Shown here piece by piece: positions 35,768 to 46,954 of a stretch of DNA of 64,000 nucleotides. Source of the DNA: Echinometra lucunter (Eukaryota > Echinodermata > Echinoidea > Camarodonta > Echinometridae); the NCBI GenBank assembly GCA_029962745.1, contig CM057156.1:28288291-28352290 (forward strand), read 5' to 3'. Every line of letters begins with the position of its first letter. Positions within the stretch are counted from its first letter, which is position 1. The notes below the pieces were generated by a model. The model saw only the letters and a program-made list of their open reading frames with translations. It had not been told where the DNA came from and ran no database searches. The translations under genes and the position numbers were made by a program.

Positions 35768-36379
35768 TCACATATCACACGACAATATTTTACAAGAAAT
35801 ACAAAAGATACAATAAAATATGTTACTTACACTACCAGTCACAATTCCTCGGCCCGCTGTCACCCGTCGAGAACCAGAGAACAATAGATTCAGTGGACTG
35901 AATCCATTGTTCTCCGGCTCCAACAGGCCAGCCAACAGCGGACCATAAAAACCGTGACTGGTAGTGTATTCACTCAAAGTAAAACGTATCCTCCGCAACT
36001 CAGTTTCATTAAATCTTTTCTGATTGTACTTTAAACTTAGGTGAAATCTTATTTCTGCTTTCAAATCTTTCAATAGATAGTTTCCATGTAACACATGTTT
36101 CTTTTTATCATTACATTCTTTCACATAATTCTTATATACAGTATATTGGGCATAATTAAGGATGAAATTGACAAGTTTTGTTTTTCGGTTGCCTATATCA
36201 TATCCTATAATAATCATTTTTTCATTAATGTCAATATCAAGGCCAAAAATATTCCGAATAAGACACGAAACTATTTTCCAAAATAACCTCACTTTTTTGC
36301 ATGTCAATAAAAAATGACATATAGTTTCTTTGCAATTGCAAGTATGACATAAATTATCATTCAAATTCCCCATTTGCAT
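35768..36379 (-). pseudogene. LINE ORF2 C-terminal part with zinc-knuckle (zf-RVT type)
   Basis: This 203-residue frame overlaps the end of the reverse transcriptase frame by 19 bp. It carries LCHTCNCKETICHFLLTC, a C-x2-C-x(n)-H-x4-C knuckle typical of L1/Tx1-group C-termini. It ends with a normal stop before the 3' UTR. A single indel near 36370 separates it from the upstream frame. Confidence 0.88.
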
Positions 36380-38228
36380 AAATTGTCTTTGCTGGGCAAT
36401 ATTTTGTGAAAAAGTTTAAAATTAAATTGTTTTATTTTATTGTCATTAATTTGCTGAAATTTGAATTTAAATACGTCACTCCAATCAAATTCGTTTGACA
36501 AGTCTAAACGATCTTGCCAAAAATGTAAACAAACGGGTTCTTCTTTATATTTATCCATTAACAAACTATAATAGTGTTTAGCTGACATTTTTTCGACATT
36601 TATTGAGTCACCTGTTGCTAACTCAATCACATTGGGTTCTTCTTTTTGTAGCCGTTGTGGGGTTCTTGTATTACGTAATTTCTCTAACCAGAAGTGTGGA
36701 AATGCCTTTTTGAGTTTTGACATTTCGAAAGAAGTAAGCAATTGTCTGCGATTAAAATAGTTGCTAATACATGAAAAATCTTTCCAATTCCCATCTTCTA
36801 TAATCTGTCCCACTGTATAAATCCCCTCTTTGATCCAGTTTTGAAAAAATAACGTTTCTTTCTCATGTTTTATATTACTATTATACCAGATAATTTCTTG
36901 GTTTACATTGCAAACATTAAACATGTGAATATACTTTATTTCAGACCACGATCTAAAAAGGTCAATGTAAAACACTGGTAATTGTTTTCTTTTGCATATT
37001 CTTATCATATCATTTTTTTGGCAATTAAATCTCAAACACATAGGAATGTCAGAAATTTTACTGATCCAATAATTGAATAAAATTTTCCATGATGTTTTTT
37101 CACCTGAGATATATTTTTGAATCCATGATAAACGAAGAGAAGAACATTTGTAAATTAAATTGACCATTCTAAGGCCTCCTTCTATTTCAGAATTACAGCA
37201 TACATTTCGCTTGACCTTTTCAGCTTTGGAATTCCATAAAAAAGAGTATATTAATCTATTTACCAATTTAATTATTTTCAATGGTACTGGGACTGCTGTT
37301 GCTGTATATACTAATTGAGAAGTGACTAATTGCTTTATGACAGTCACCTTCCCATACAAAGTTAGTTTTCGCATTTTCCATAAATCTAAAGTACTTTTTA
37401 TTTTCTTCACTTTACCTTCCCAATTTAAGTTTTCAACTTCTCTACAAAATTTTCCAACATAAACCCCGAGACATTTTATAGCATTTTCTGTAAATTCCAA
37501 ATCCTCAGTGTTTTGGACATTGATATTTAATCTCATGAATTTAGATTTTGACCAATTAATTTTGGGACCGACATTTTTACCAAAATTTTCTACTTCTCTC
37601 ATTATTTCTTTAACAGAGTTGACAGAATCTGCAAAAATTGTAGTATCATCTGCAAACTGAACTATGCGAATATCTATGAAATCTGAAAAATCTGATTCAG
37701 GGTTAGGTACTTGAATACCTCTAATTTCTGAATTCTGTTTAACTTTTGCTGCTAAAACTTCTGCCAAAATAATAAACAAAAGGGCAGACAATGGACATCC
37801 TTGTCTTACACCCCTGTTAATCGAAAACCTTTTAGATATCCAACCATAATTCATTATTTTACCACTGGCGTTATTATACAAAGTCTTAATCCATTTAATA
37901 AACGAATTTTTAAAACCAAGTTCCTCTAGTAAAGTGAATAAGAAATTATGATTAACGGTGTCAAAGGCTTTCTTAAAGTCTAATGACATAATGATACCAG
38001 GTGTTTCAGTACTTTGACAAAAATCAATTATGTCCTGTACAAGTCTAATGCATTCAGGTGCAGAACGATTTTTCATAAAGCCAAACTGATCTTCAGATAC
38101 AATGCAATGAATAATTTTCTTCAATCTAACAGTCAAAACACGAGCTGCTAATTTGTAGTCTATATTAAGAAGTGATATGGGCCGCCAATTATCTAGAAGA
38201 TTTTTGTTGCCCTTTTTATACAAAAGAG
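36361..38228 (-). pseudogene. LINE reverse transcriptase, truncated
   Basis: The open frame of about 620 residues starts within the finger region (LLYKKGNKNLLDNWRPISLL). The A motif DFKKAFDTVNH, the B motif RQGCPLSALLF and the catalytic QFADDTTIF are all intact. The thumb and connection follow. It stops at 36361 after a one-base frame change, and the protein continues in the next frame. The enzyme would copy LINE RNA at a nicked target. Without the endonuclease and 5' UTR this copy cannot act alone. There is no in-frame stop over 1.86 kb, so the insertion is fairly young. Confidence 0.92.
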
Positions 38229-38240
38229 TAATATTATGGT

Positions 38241-40030
38241 TAAATGATGAGTTTAAGGGTAATCAGACACGTAGAATCCAATGAAAACAATTTCAAACAC
38301 ATGTGACGTCATTAAAACACTGATTTCTGATTGGCTGCCGAAATTAGTGAGAGCTTATGTCTCTATGAGCCATTCGAAGTTCTTCTCAATGAACTTTGTA
38401 CATTATGCCATTGTTTTTTCCCCTCTACATATCTCAGTATAATATACAGAAAGTCTTTTTTAAAGGTATGAATGTACAAAGTAATTCTTCAGGTATCATG
38501 GAGTTAACGAACACATGATATTGACTGATGAAGTCCATGCATTCTTTTAGTCCATTTTTCGTAGGCCTATTGTTCATAACGTTAGAAGAATGCATTATTT
38601 CGAAGAGTCTTCGAAATTATTTCCGAAGAATTACCTAGAAGAGGAATATATGCAGATAGATAGATGGATAGATGGATAGATAGATAGACAGATAGAAAGA
38701 TATGAATGTGTGTAAATCACAGGATAAATAGATTGATGAATATGAGACAGATGGATGGATAAACAGAAAGATACCTATAGATATGTGGATGAATAGGATA
38801 TAGATAGATAGAGGAATACTATACGGATATGGATGGATGGATGGATAGATAGAGAAGGATACGTGTAGATAGATAGGTAGATGAAAAGATAAATCGATCG
38901 AATGGATCAATCATGAGCTCAACACCTTGAACCATGTGTTTTCTTTTAAATGCTACTGGAATGATAACAGATTAGGAAAAAGGAAAATGAAGGTAAATAA
39001 TTAAGCAACTAAGAAAAATTGCATGAAATAAATATTGTATTAAGAATTAATGAATAAGTTTTAGCAATTCATACCGTGTGCATGGTGTGAATCGTCACCT
39101 TTTAGCTGTGAAGTGTAGAATCAAAATCATGTACCATACATCGCAGGGGAAAGTTTTAGCTTGTAGTTAGTACACCTTAACCTTTGGAAGAGGGGGTTTT
39201 TCAGCAACTAAATCAAGTCCTATAATAATGTTTATAAATCTTGTTTACTTCTTGTTGAGTTTATGGGACCTTGCCATGTAAACAGTACCACTATAGAGAG
39301 CGTCTGGCCAACTCGGTTTCATTAGGTTACACTATGGCGCAATTTCTTTTGAATATTGTGCCTATGTATTGTGCTTGCCCAACGTACAAACAAAACGCGC
39401 CATGTTGTTAACTATACGGCATCGTGCGTAAAGAGCAGAGGAAAGGGTCATGCGCGCCCCCCATGCGCCGCTGTATCATGACGGAGAATCCTTCAGCAGC
39501 CGCGCGGCCCAAAATAACCTGATTTTCCGGGTAATGTGCCATAGAAAATCGGCTCTAACATAAAAAGTGGCAGAAGGTGGCAGCCAAATTTGGTATCAAC
39601 TTAAAGCTGAGACATCAGGGAAAACGCTGGTGATAAAATTGATTTGGAAATCCGTGGAAATCTAAACGTTTATTATGGATTTATGAAAAATACGGAAAAT
39701 CAGTCTATTTTGTACGACAATTACTCTGTTATATTCACGAAGATTGTGTTTCTATCCATTTTAACCCATTCATACAGTCAAATGAACTGTCAGGAATATG
39801 TGGGAGCAATTTTAGATCGATAAGCTTAAAACTACATGTTTAAATAACTTATTTATCAAATTGGTCACTATTTGCACTGAAACGCACAATATGTCGAGTT
39901 TTGCGGTTTGAAGTAGGAAATTCACACCCTTAATGTACATACCGGAGTTAGATATTTTACTGAAGTATTCTTCAAAGTATTGTCTTTCAATGGGGCATGA
40001 CAAAAATTGAAAAAATTAAATTGCCCAAAA
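38241..40030. other. Non-coding interior with GATA/GATG repeats and a CpG patch
   Basis: A degenerate tetranucleotide array (GATA, GATG) fills 38652-38892. TCTGATTGG, the reverse of CCAATCAGA, lies at 38326-38334. A CG-rich segment lies at 39395-39500 (CATGCGCGCCCCCCATGCGC). No gene supported. Confidence 0.5.
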
Positions 40031-40127
40031 TGACTTTTGGCGCACTTTGGCTTCGCCCTGGCCCACTGTGCGCCGGTGGCTGTCTGCTGCACAAAATGCT
40101 GCACTCTGATTGGTTAAAACTAGTCAA

Positions 40128-40328
40128 AACCGTGGTTTCATCTGAAACCACAGTTTCAGACCACCCCAAACAGTTGACTCAAAATTATGACGTAAAAGGG
40201 GATGAAACCGTGGTTTCACTTGGAACCACCTTTGTGAATCGCAATTTTGAAACCGTGGTCTGAACCGTGGTTTGAAACCATGGTTTAGACCACGGTTTTG
40301 ACTGAAACCACCTTTGTGAATTCGGGCC
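40128..40328. repeat. Right subterminal cluster of AAACCACGGTTTC palindromes
   Basis: CCGTGGTTTC and GAAACCACGG words occur repeatedly in both orientations, ending in the perfect terminal repeat at 40305-40328. It mirrors the left cluster at 28439-28630. Confidence 0.85.
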
Positions 40329-40606
40329 AATTTCTACACAAGTCTACGCAACTGCCCACCATTCCTACGCCAGTCTACGCAACACTGCATTATACAGAAT
40401 GCCTACGCAAGTGTACGCTACCCTACACCAGTCCAACAAAAAATCCATACTTCTCCTCACTCTTGCAATAGGTTTTTCAATGTCCATCCTGCACGCAGCA
40501 ACATATTTTTTTTTCCAGAGTACACACTACAGAGCCTATTTCTGCGTACTTGGTATGCAACAATATTGTAACTCAACAAAGCAGGCCTGATGTGAAACCC
40601 CCTTAA

Positions 40607-41485
40607 CCGTTACACATAACCATAATTGTTACCCTAAAAACTATCAATTCAAACCTAATTAATAACACACATTTCATGGTCTCTGGTGGTTCTTTGAACT
40701 GCCATTTCGGGGCGGGGGGGGGGGGGGGGGGGGGAGGGGCCTTGATTATCCATTCTGATCTGCAAACTTATTAGATATCAAATCACTATTCTCTCATAGA
40801 GCTCATAAATTCAAATTCCAATCTGCAAACCATAACATTACTATTCTCTCATAAAGCTCAAAAGTTAAAATTCTGATTTACAGACTATAAAATCACTATT
40901 CTCTCATGGAGCTCAGAAGTTTAATAGAACATTAGCCATTTCATACACACAGTCTACAAAATGTGCAACACCAACAGATCATTAAATTTTACAAAAAATG
41001 TATTCAGTCGCTTTTTCACTCTTGCACATGTCCAAAACTTCAATACTTCTTTAAAACTCACTCTGCAGTCTGACATATGAAAGGAAATTTCTTATTTAGT
41101 TTTTTTTTTTGTGTTTATTTATGTTCACATGAATCACTATCATTACAAATATTCATTTGCATTACACAGGAAAATAAAACTTCATGAAATTTAAACGAAA
41201 TGCAAGTAATGTATAATTAGATTAAAAAGCAGCTTCAGCAAGATATGTAAGAGTTCCTGAGATACACCGAAAACAAAAGGACACCATATAAAACAATACA
41301 TTTTGTACATTCAGTCTCCAACATGAAACCTAAAAGCTGACAAAGATGTACTGCTTATAGCACAAGACACAGATGAAATCCTTCTATAAAACATGGTTTC
41401 TGCCATTCTCTCTACAGAGACTGAATAATTAATATTAATAGTTGATTTCTGGCATATTGCTTTTATGGTAGAGTGCACATGTCCA
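40607..41485. other. Non-coding interval with a long G-run
   Basis: A G-run of about 25, broken once or twice, lies at 40710-40738. CTATTCTCTCATA(G/A)AGCTCA recurs three times at about 40789, 40849 and 40899, so a short tandem-repeat remnant is present. No gene. Confidence 0.55.
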
Positions 41486-41710
41486 GGACCGTACATGGAA
41501 ATTTTTCCTGAGGGGGACAACTCAAACTCAAAAGCAAGAGAGCAAAGCGACCGAGCTGGTCATGAGGGTGCTTATGCAATCTTAAAAGTTTAATTGAAGG
41601 ATTTGGTGCACACTTTTGGTGAATTATGTGAAAATTTTCAATAAAAAATGTAAGTTTTCAATTGGGGGGGGGGGGGGGTGGGGGGGCAGCCCCCGCCACT
41701 GTGTATGGCC
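41486..41710. mobile_element. MITE-like G-tract element, fourth copy
   Basis: It starts GGACCGTACATGG and ends CACTGTGTATGGCC. GCGACCGAGCTGGTCATGAG at about 41548 and the following 70 bp match 6413-6490. It lies in the likely 3' flank of the minus-strand gene at 41885-43425. Confidence 0.75.
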
Positions 41711-41884
41711 ATGCACATGTGCTATGAAACAAGTAACAAAACTTCAGGAACTTGAATAATGACTTTATGATCAGTGACCCCCCCCCCCCTTCTGTTCTGG
41801 ACAGTGAGCCTTTAGGTTTTATGACTAGCGAGCTTGACAAGTAGCTCTTCTACAGGTCCTAACTAAATACCTTCACCATCTGAT

Positions 41885-43425
41885 TCACTCATGCACCACA
41901 AAACGATCTTCAGTATCACTGTCATTCCTGCTGTCAAAAAATTCGACTTCACTAGTCACTACACAATGGGCCGAGGTACTTTCACTAGAAGCAGCAGGAG
42001 CAGCAGGTTCTGTATTCTCACTATCTTTACATGTATGCAGTCTGGGCCACAGAGGTTGCTGTTCTGAAGATGGTGAAGATGTCATGACAAATCCCTTATT
42101 CAAGAACAAGCTGGAAAGAAAAACAAGGTACAAGTAACGCACAATCTCTTTCCTCATTCGCATGAATTTTATCCTTGAAACAAGACGTAAATGTATCAAA
42201 ATTATGATGGGCTAAATGGAATTGAATTGAATCAAATTACAATCAAGTTCAAGAAGAGGCAACATATCCTTCAAAAAAGAATTCTATAATTTTTACAAAA
42301 ATTTCACGTAAACAATTTCTATAAAATACTAATATTTCATGAAATTTTGGAGCCCCCCCCCCCCCCCCCATCACAAAAACATGCAAAATCATCATCCACA
42401 TCAGCACTTTGAATTTGAAATTTATTCTGCTCACTCATCAGGTGAATGAATAGTTATACCATTTTTCGAAATATGGTAACTTAGATGGGTGCAACATGCA
42501 TTATTCATGGCTCGTAATTGACATCAGCATTTAAACATTAAAAGTTTGCATGTCCCTTTCACAAATCTGAGAATTAGATTCCTTTGACAAGCTGGTATAT
42601 TGTAGAGGTACAAGTAACTGAAAACAATAAAACCGGAAACTATTTCATAATAGAGGAGAAATTAATATAGATTTGCAGTGAATTTTTTCGAACCCCCCCC
42701 CCCCCCTTAAAAAAAAAAATGAAATCCAACCATTATTCTTGGGTACAATCTTACATGGGGACAATCTTTCATTAAAAAAAAAATTCTCTAAGATTCATAC
42801 ACAATGTTGGAAGACATTGTTCTTCAACCATACAATATTTTAAAAAGTTTGCAAAAGGAATATGCAACCTAACAGTGATTAACACAACAGTTGTATATAA
42901 ATTTGAAATTTGTTTTGTAAAAATGTGTAAAATTCATGCTATTTTTTTTTTTTTTTTTTTTTTTTTAGTTGGGAAAGAGTTTTCAGCCACCCATTACAAA
43001 ATGCAAGTACCACAACACATAGCTTTTGGAAGCTACTGGTGATTTTATAATACATGAAAACCTTAGTAGGCTGCTATTTGCCAATGTGTAGACTGCATAA
43101 GCCGTAAGCCAAGAAATATTCTGCCTCCAAATCACTCATGCCCGGTTAGGCTTCCAAACTACCTTCAAAGTTCACCAGTGGACCAGAATTATAATAATAG
43201 CCAACTATGATTGCTATTGGTACCCAATTCATTTTTCACACTAAAAATATAAACTTTTGATCGATACCTTCTTAGCGATTTCGCAGTTCGATTAATTTCC
43301 AATGATTTCCATTTCAATATAGCGACCTTCATCATCGCATGTTCACCCACAACTCCTGGAGTCGAGTCGGCGAAGGCAAAGTACATACACGTACTTGCGA
43401 AGAATGCAACGCTGTACGCCTGCAT
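41885..43425 (-). CDS. Two-exon gene for a 127-residue protein with N-terminal hydrophobic segment
   Basis: Exon 1 is 43425-43268 (ATG, 52 codons plus 2 bases), ending AAGAAG before donor GTATCG. Exon 2 is 42110-41885 after acceptor TTCTTTCCAG. The phases fit exactly (384 nt in all). The protein begins MQAYSVAFFASTCMYFAFAD, with a hydrophobic stretch at residues 4-19 that could be a signal peptide or a membrane anchor. Residues 30-52 are basic (KVAILKWKSLEINRTAKSLR). The C-terminal half, residues 60-127, is Ser/Glu/Ala/Asp-rich and probably disordered. I do not recognise the family. The start is preceded by a CpG-containing stretch with TCACGTCA at about 43516. A third exon hidden in the 1.16 kb intron cannot be excluded. 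Confidence 0.6.
42111..43267 (-). other. Intron of the 127-residue gene
   Basis: A GT-AG intron holding C-runs at 42353-42369 and 42694-42706 and a T-run of about 26 at 42941-42966. No exon-like insert with matching phase was found. Confidence 0.5.
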
Positions 43426-44269
43426 TTACAATTACACTGTACTAGTCTACATGTATGTTCGCGTAGGCTGTGGCTGTGCTTTCGCTGAGCCGAGAACAGC
43501 GGGTGAGGGTGAACTCACGTCACGAAGTCGGAGGTCGCACTAACTACTGACCGATGGAAGCAACCTAAATCTATTTGTATAATATCCGAATAAAGCCTTC
43601 CTAAAATGTTAAAGCTAGTTTGGAATTGGGTAAGAAAAAAAAAAAACATGATCATGAACCACTTGGACAAATGCCAGGTTATCATCAGGTAACCTTGCAC
43701 TGAATTAAACCTGTAAAGTGGAAATTGCTGACAATAGGAAAGTAGTGTTCTCTGTCACATTTCTGGGACAGAGGAAGAAGAGCAGTGATCAGAAAAAGAT
43801 TTCTCAAAATTCATTTGATGAAGATAATTTAGATCCAGTCATGCCAGTTGAAGGAATGGAATAAAAATAGGATATGTTATCATACTGGGTGTAAAAAGCA
43901 AACATTTTCCAAGAATTTGTTGATTATTTTAGTGATTTCTATCTCCAACTATAGAGGGCAGCATTTCACACAAATTTGCACAGCTCACCATACCAATGGC
44001 TCCCTGAGTGATCATGAACATGATCATGATGAAATTGTAAGTTAGACTCAGAGAGTACTTGAAAAAATGAAATAAGATTAAGAAGAGTCTTATCACAGAC
44101 TTGCACATTGGCAAATCATTGCCTATTGGCTTCACGATTTGAAAGAAATGTGAAGTAACAAAAAACAACAAGAATTTTGTCTCAAGTGGCCGAAAACCGA
44201 GCATCAACCACAGAAATAGAAGACGTAGAAAGCTCATGCGGACTCGAAAACATAGCCAGCGTTCGTACG

Positions 44270-44440
44270 GGATCACGTGATATCCGCCATTTTGGTTAGT
44301 CCTCTGTTTACGTCCGCTCACTGTATTTTCGACGGGCTAGAATTTCTTGTATTTTTTACTGCTTTCTTAGCTCTGTGTTGTTTTTGCGGCATATAACTCT
44401 ACCAGTCGTTAAGAGAATGGATGCAGGAAGGCTTCTGCAG
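44270..44440 (+). promoter_or_regulatory. Promoter with YY1-type motif and short first exon
   Basis: ATCACGTGAT at 44271-44280 (an E-box palindrome) and CCGCCATTTTGG at about 44283-44294 (YY1 consensus) lie in a CpG-containing stretch. A short frame MDAGRLLQ (44417-44440) ends CTGCAG before donor GTTAGT. The arrangement fits a housekeeping-type plus-strand promoter, roughly 0.85 kb from the start of the divergent minus-strand gene. Confidence 0.5.
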
Positions 44441-45035
44441 GTTAGTGGATTTTATTTAATGCAGTCTTGAAATATTATCAGGGTGTAAAGAGACTGTCAA
44501 TGACGGTGTTCTGTGTAGCCCGTATTTGTAGTTGTAGTCCCATCTGTTCATTTTGATGTTTTATTTTAATGGTACAACAGTAATGTATGTTCAAAATCCT
44601 ACCTAGAAAGCCTAGATTAACGTAAAGCTTGTTGTTAAATCATACTAAGCTTTTTTTTTTATATTTGGTATTTGCAACTTGTGCTTTTGTCTAACAATTA
44701 ATAATGAAACTGGATCTAGTCACGGCATGGTGGTGTAGTCTACACCTGTACACCGTGGAACTTTTGACTAAAAATTTTTAGATGTCTTGACAGTTACTTC
44801 TCTTTTTTCATTTTTTTTTTGAATTTCCAAATTTTTTGGAATATCCATTTTTTTGTCAAAGAGATTATTTACATGACAGTTGGATAAGTTTTAGGCCTAC
44901 TTATGCTATAATTTTTTCAGGAAATTGATTGTAATTCTTAGATTAGAAATTAGTTTGACCTATGGTATTTACTGTTACGACTTAATGCGAGGTAACCTAT
45001 CAACATGATTTTTTTTTTTACCTTTCCAATTCTAG

Positions 45036-45337
45036 ATGTCCAAGAGGACATCATTCTTCTGAAGGAATTCCCAGCGAATAAGAGAAGAGATTGTTTTAGG
45101 CCCAGCCAGTATTCAAGTTTATGTTCCAACCACTTTGTAGAGGAAAGCAGAGAGAAGCTTCGATCCTACTGGGCAGGCAATTCAACTGTGTTGATTCAGA
45201 CATTTTCTTGTCCTTGTCGTCAGAAGCTTCACCACAAAGATGCTTTCTCATATACTGATTTAAAGATTGATGCATCTGATCCATTTGAGTATGATGCAAT
45301 ATGTTTTGTTATTTATCACTATGAACGTGCATTCTAG
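45036..45337 (+). pseudogene. THAP zinc-finger-like fragment
   Basis: After acceptor TTCCAATTCTAG the phase-2 frame reads EFPANKRRDCFRPSQYSSLC then SNHF. The PSQYSSLCSNHF segment is the C-x2-H end of a THAP domain (usual form PSxxSxLCSxHF). The N-terminal C2 pair and the invariant Trp are missing, and no AVPTIF box follows. The remaining 60 residues are not recognisable. The 44417-44440 exon is in the wrong phase to join directly, so an exon is missing or the copy is broken. THAP domains bind DNA in a zinc-dependent way and are often transposase-derived. Confidence 0.45.
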
Positions 45338-46679
45338 TTTGTGCCCATTTCCGTAACTTGCCTTAATTTGCCATTTTCAGAGATTATATTGTAAATACAT
45401 GTATATGTATATGTATATTTTGTACTTAAGTGTTGTACAGTTGCAATAGTTTTGTACTTAAATATTGTACAGTTGCAATAGTGGAAGACTGATAAATGTA
45501 TGAGTGGTGCTCATCTCAGCTTGATGTAATATAGCATGATGCAATATATTGTCTTTCAGAAAATCCTTGCTTTCACAGCTGAGTGTCATGATCAGGACAT
45601 TTTGGTTTGGTGGGATGTAGATTCCCAAGTCAATTTTTTTTTTCTTCTTAAAAGTACTCCATGTCTCATGAAGTGTCGCAAGTGCAGAATTTATTTCATT
45701 ATATGTCACACCAGAATATTTCAACTGCCAATAAATCATTACCATTCTACTTTGCTGCAGTATGAGATGCCCAGAAAAATGGAAAGTGATAGGTGTGATA
45801 CGTGTATGAGTGGTACTTATTAAGTAAAATTTGCAGCAGCATGTTGCACAGTATACTGCTGTAATAGGTTCACATGTATGAGCTGTGATTCTATTGTGAT
45901 ATGCTCTAGTTTACTTGCCTTTGTTGTGCCTTTTCCCAATTTTATGCCAATTATTTCCAGTGCAGTTTTATTAAGATACGGTTTAAGAAACATAACACTG
46001 TGTAGAATGTAAACTATACTGCTATTTTTCTCTTGTATGAGTTAGTGTGAAAACATAAAGTATTCATCATGGATACTGAAGAACTATACTGACACCATTA
46101 GAATTTAAAAGGAGTTCTGAATTTTGCAATATAAGCCTGTCGACATATGCACCTGTTTGTTTGAAAATATGAATAGCTTGTGCTAAGTTTGTTTAGCAAG
46201 AAATGTTTTGTGCATTGGCATAACTCACAAAATACAAAGGAAAAAGAATCTTGAACTTGACTAGAAAAATATTCTGACAAAATTATGTAATGCATGAACA
46301 TGTAACGTGTCTTGTAAATGTTTGTTTAAGCATTTGTGTGATGAAGAATGACATCGTGTGTGAGTTTATAATTATGTGGTGTTGGGAGGACTGAGCACGT
46401 GAATTATATTACATGTGCATGTACTGTGATTGTGTGAAAGTGACTCATAAGTCCCCCACCCCCCTCCCCTCCCCTGAGGGGAAAAAATCAAAGTTTAATC
46501 GACTCTTTAAATTTAGATTTTCAAAATCAGGGAGTATGAATGAATTTGGACAAATTATGGTTAGGATGTTCATTGAAATACATGTACAAATCACATCCCT
46601 CCAGCTCAGTTTTTAAAAATGAAAAAAAAAAAAACAAAAAAAAACAATACTTCATTCCACGTATTTCTTTTTATTTTAG
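45338..46679. other. Probable intron or 3' region, no motif
   Basis: A 32-bp direct repeat lies at about 45420-45481 (GTACAGTTGCAATAG twice). ATGTATATGTATATGTATAT lies at 45401-45420. The rest is AT-rich and without a supported exon. Confidence 0.4.
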
Positions 46680-46810
46680 GAGAAGCTCCCTCCCCAAATA
46701 TTAAAAAATCAAATGAGATAAGGAAATGTGTCTTGAAAGAGAACCCAAACTTAAAGAAAACTGACAAAATTATAAGGACACGAACTGTTAAAAAGAAACT
46801 TAGATACTAA
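46680..46810 (+). CDS. Candidate terminal exon, Lys/Asn-rich
   Basis: It follows a good acceptor (TTTCTTTTTATTTTAG) and reads EAPSPNIKKSNEIRKCVLKE, then a basic tail ending KKKLRY and a stop. It needs one base from an upstream exon, which none of the visible donors supplies convincingly. It could be the last exon of the gene that starts at 44.3 kb. Confidence 0.3.
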
Positions 46811-46954
46811 AATGGAGAATAACGTATTATCTTGAAAGAGTTAATTAGAAGCTTTCTTTATTCATCTTGGCAAAAAATAATCACTTGTACTACCGGTGTG
46901 CAAGTAGATAATGCACACGATCAATTGGCTGATGAATAGGTAGGCCAACCTCGG

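Larger units (their letters stand above)
35672..38240 (-). mobile_element. 5'-truncated LINE (L1/Tx1-like) with 12-bp target duplication
   Basis: The insert occupies about 35684-38228. On the minus strand it ends in AATAATAAAG, then a short poly(A) (plus T-run 35683-35694). TAATATTATGGT flanks it at 35672-35683 and 38229-38240. That is a target-site duplication and shows insertion by target-primed reverse transcription. The 5' end is lost inside the reverse transcriptase, so the endonuclease is absent and the copy is dead on arrival. Poly(A) tail and domain style point to the L1/Tx1 group. Confidence 0.9.
35606..40077. repeat. 47-bp inverted repeat pair bracketing the LINE insertion
   Basis: 35606-35652 (core GCACAGTGGGCCAGG and AAAGTGCGCCAAAA) is repeated in reverse at 40031-40077 with small differences in the middle. 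The arms could be the ends of a further nested DNA element of about 1.9 kb, counted after removing the 2.5 kb LINE. I see no duplicated target site. Confidence 0.6.
28439..40328. mobile_element. 11.9 kb element with 24-bp perfect terminal inverted repeats, probable PIF/Harbinger relic
   Basis: The left terminus 28439-28462 (GGCCCGAATTCACAAAGGTG then GTTT) is the exact reverse complement of 40305-40328. AAT flanks both ends (28436-28438, 40329-40331). Both ends carry clustered AAACCACGGTTT-type palindromes (28460-28625, 40128-40300) that look like subterminal transposase-binding sites. Inside are decayed Harbinger-type transposase and Myb-like reading frames (31084-33600). A 3-bp duplication plus these genes suits PIF/Harbinger. 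The LINE, a foldback and microsatellites inflate its length. Two unrelated single ends remain possible. Confidence 0.6.
28041..40606. mobile_element. Outer TTAA-flanked element, split by a large insertion
   Basis: The left end TTAAAGGGGTTTCACA (28041) mirrors the right end TGTGAAACCCCCTTAA (to 40606). Once the inner element at 28439-40328 is removed, about 0.67 kb remains. It is rich in TACGCA/TGCGTA words on both sides (28070-28400, 40340-40560). A TTAA target duplication is typical of piggyBac and Kolobok superfamilies (established knowledge). Assignment to either is inference. Confidence 0.6.

Noticed and set aside
43929..44321. 130-residue minus-strand hydrophobic frame as a membrane protein gene
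   Set aside because: It overlaps the YY1/E-box promoter region antisense, and its hydrophobicity comes from A/T-rich sequence. No splice or start support.
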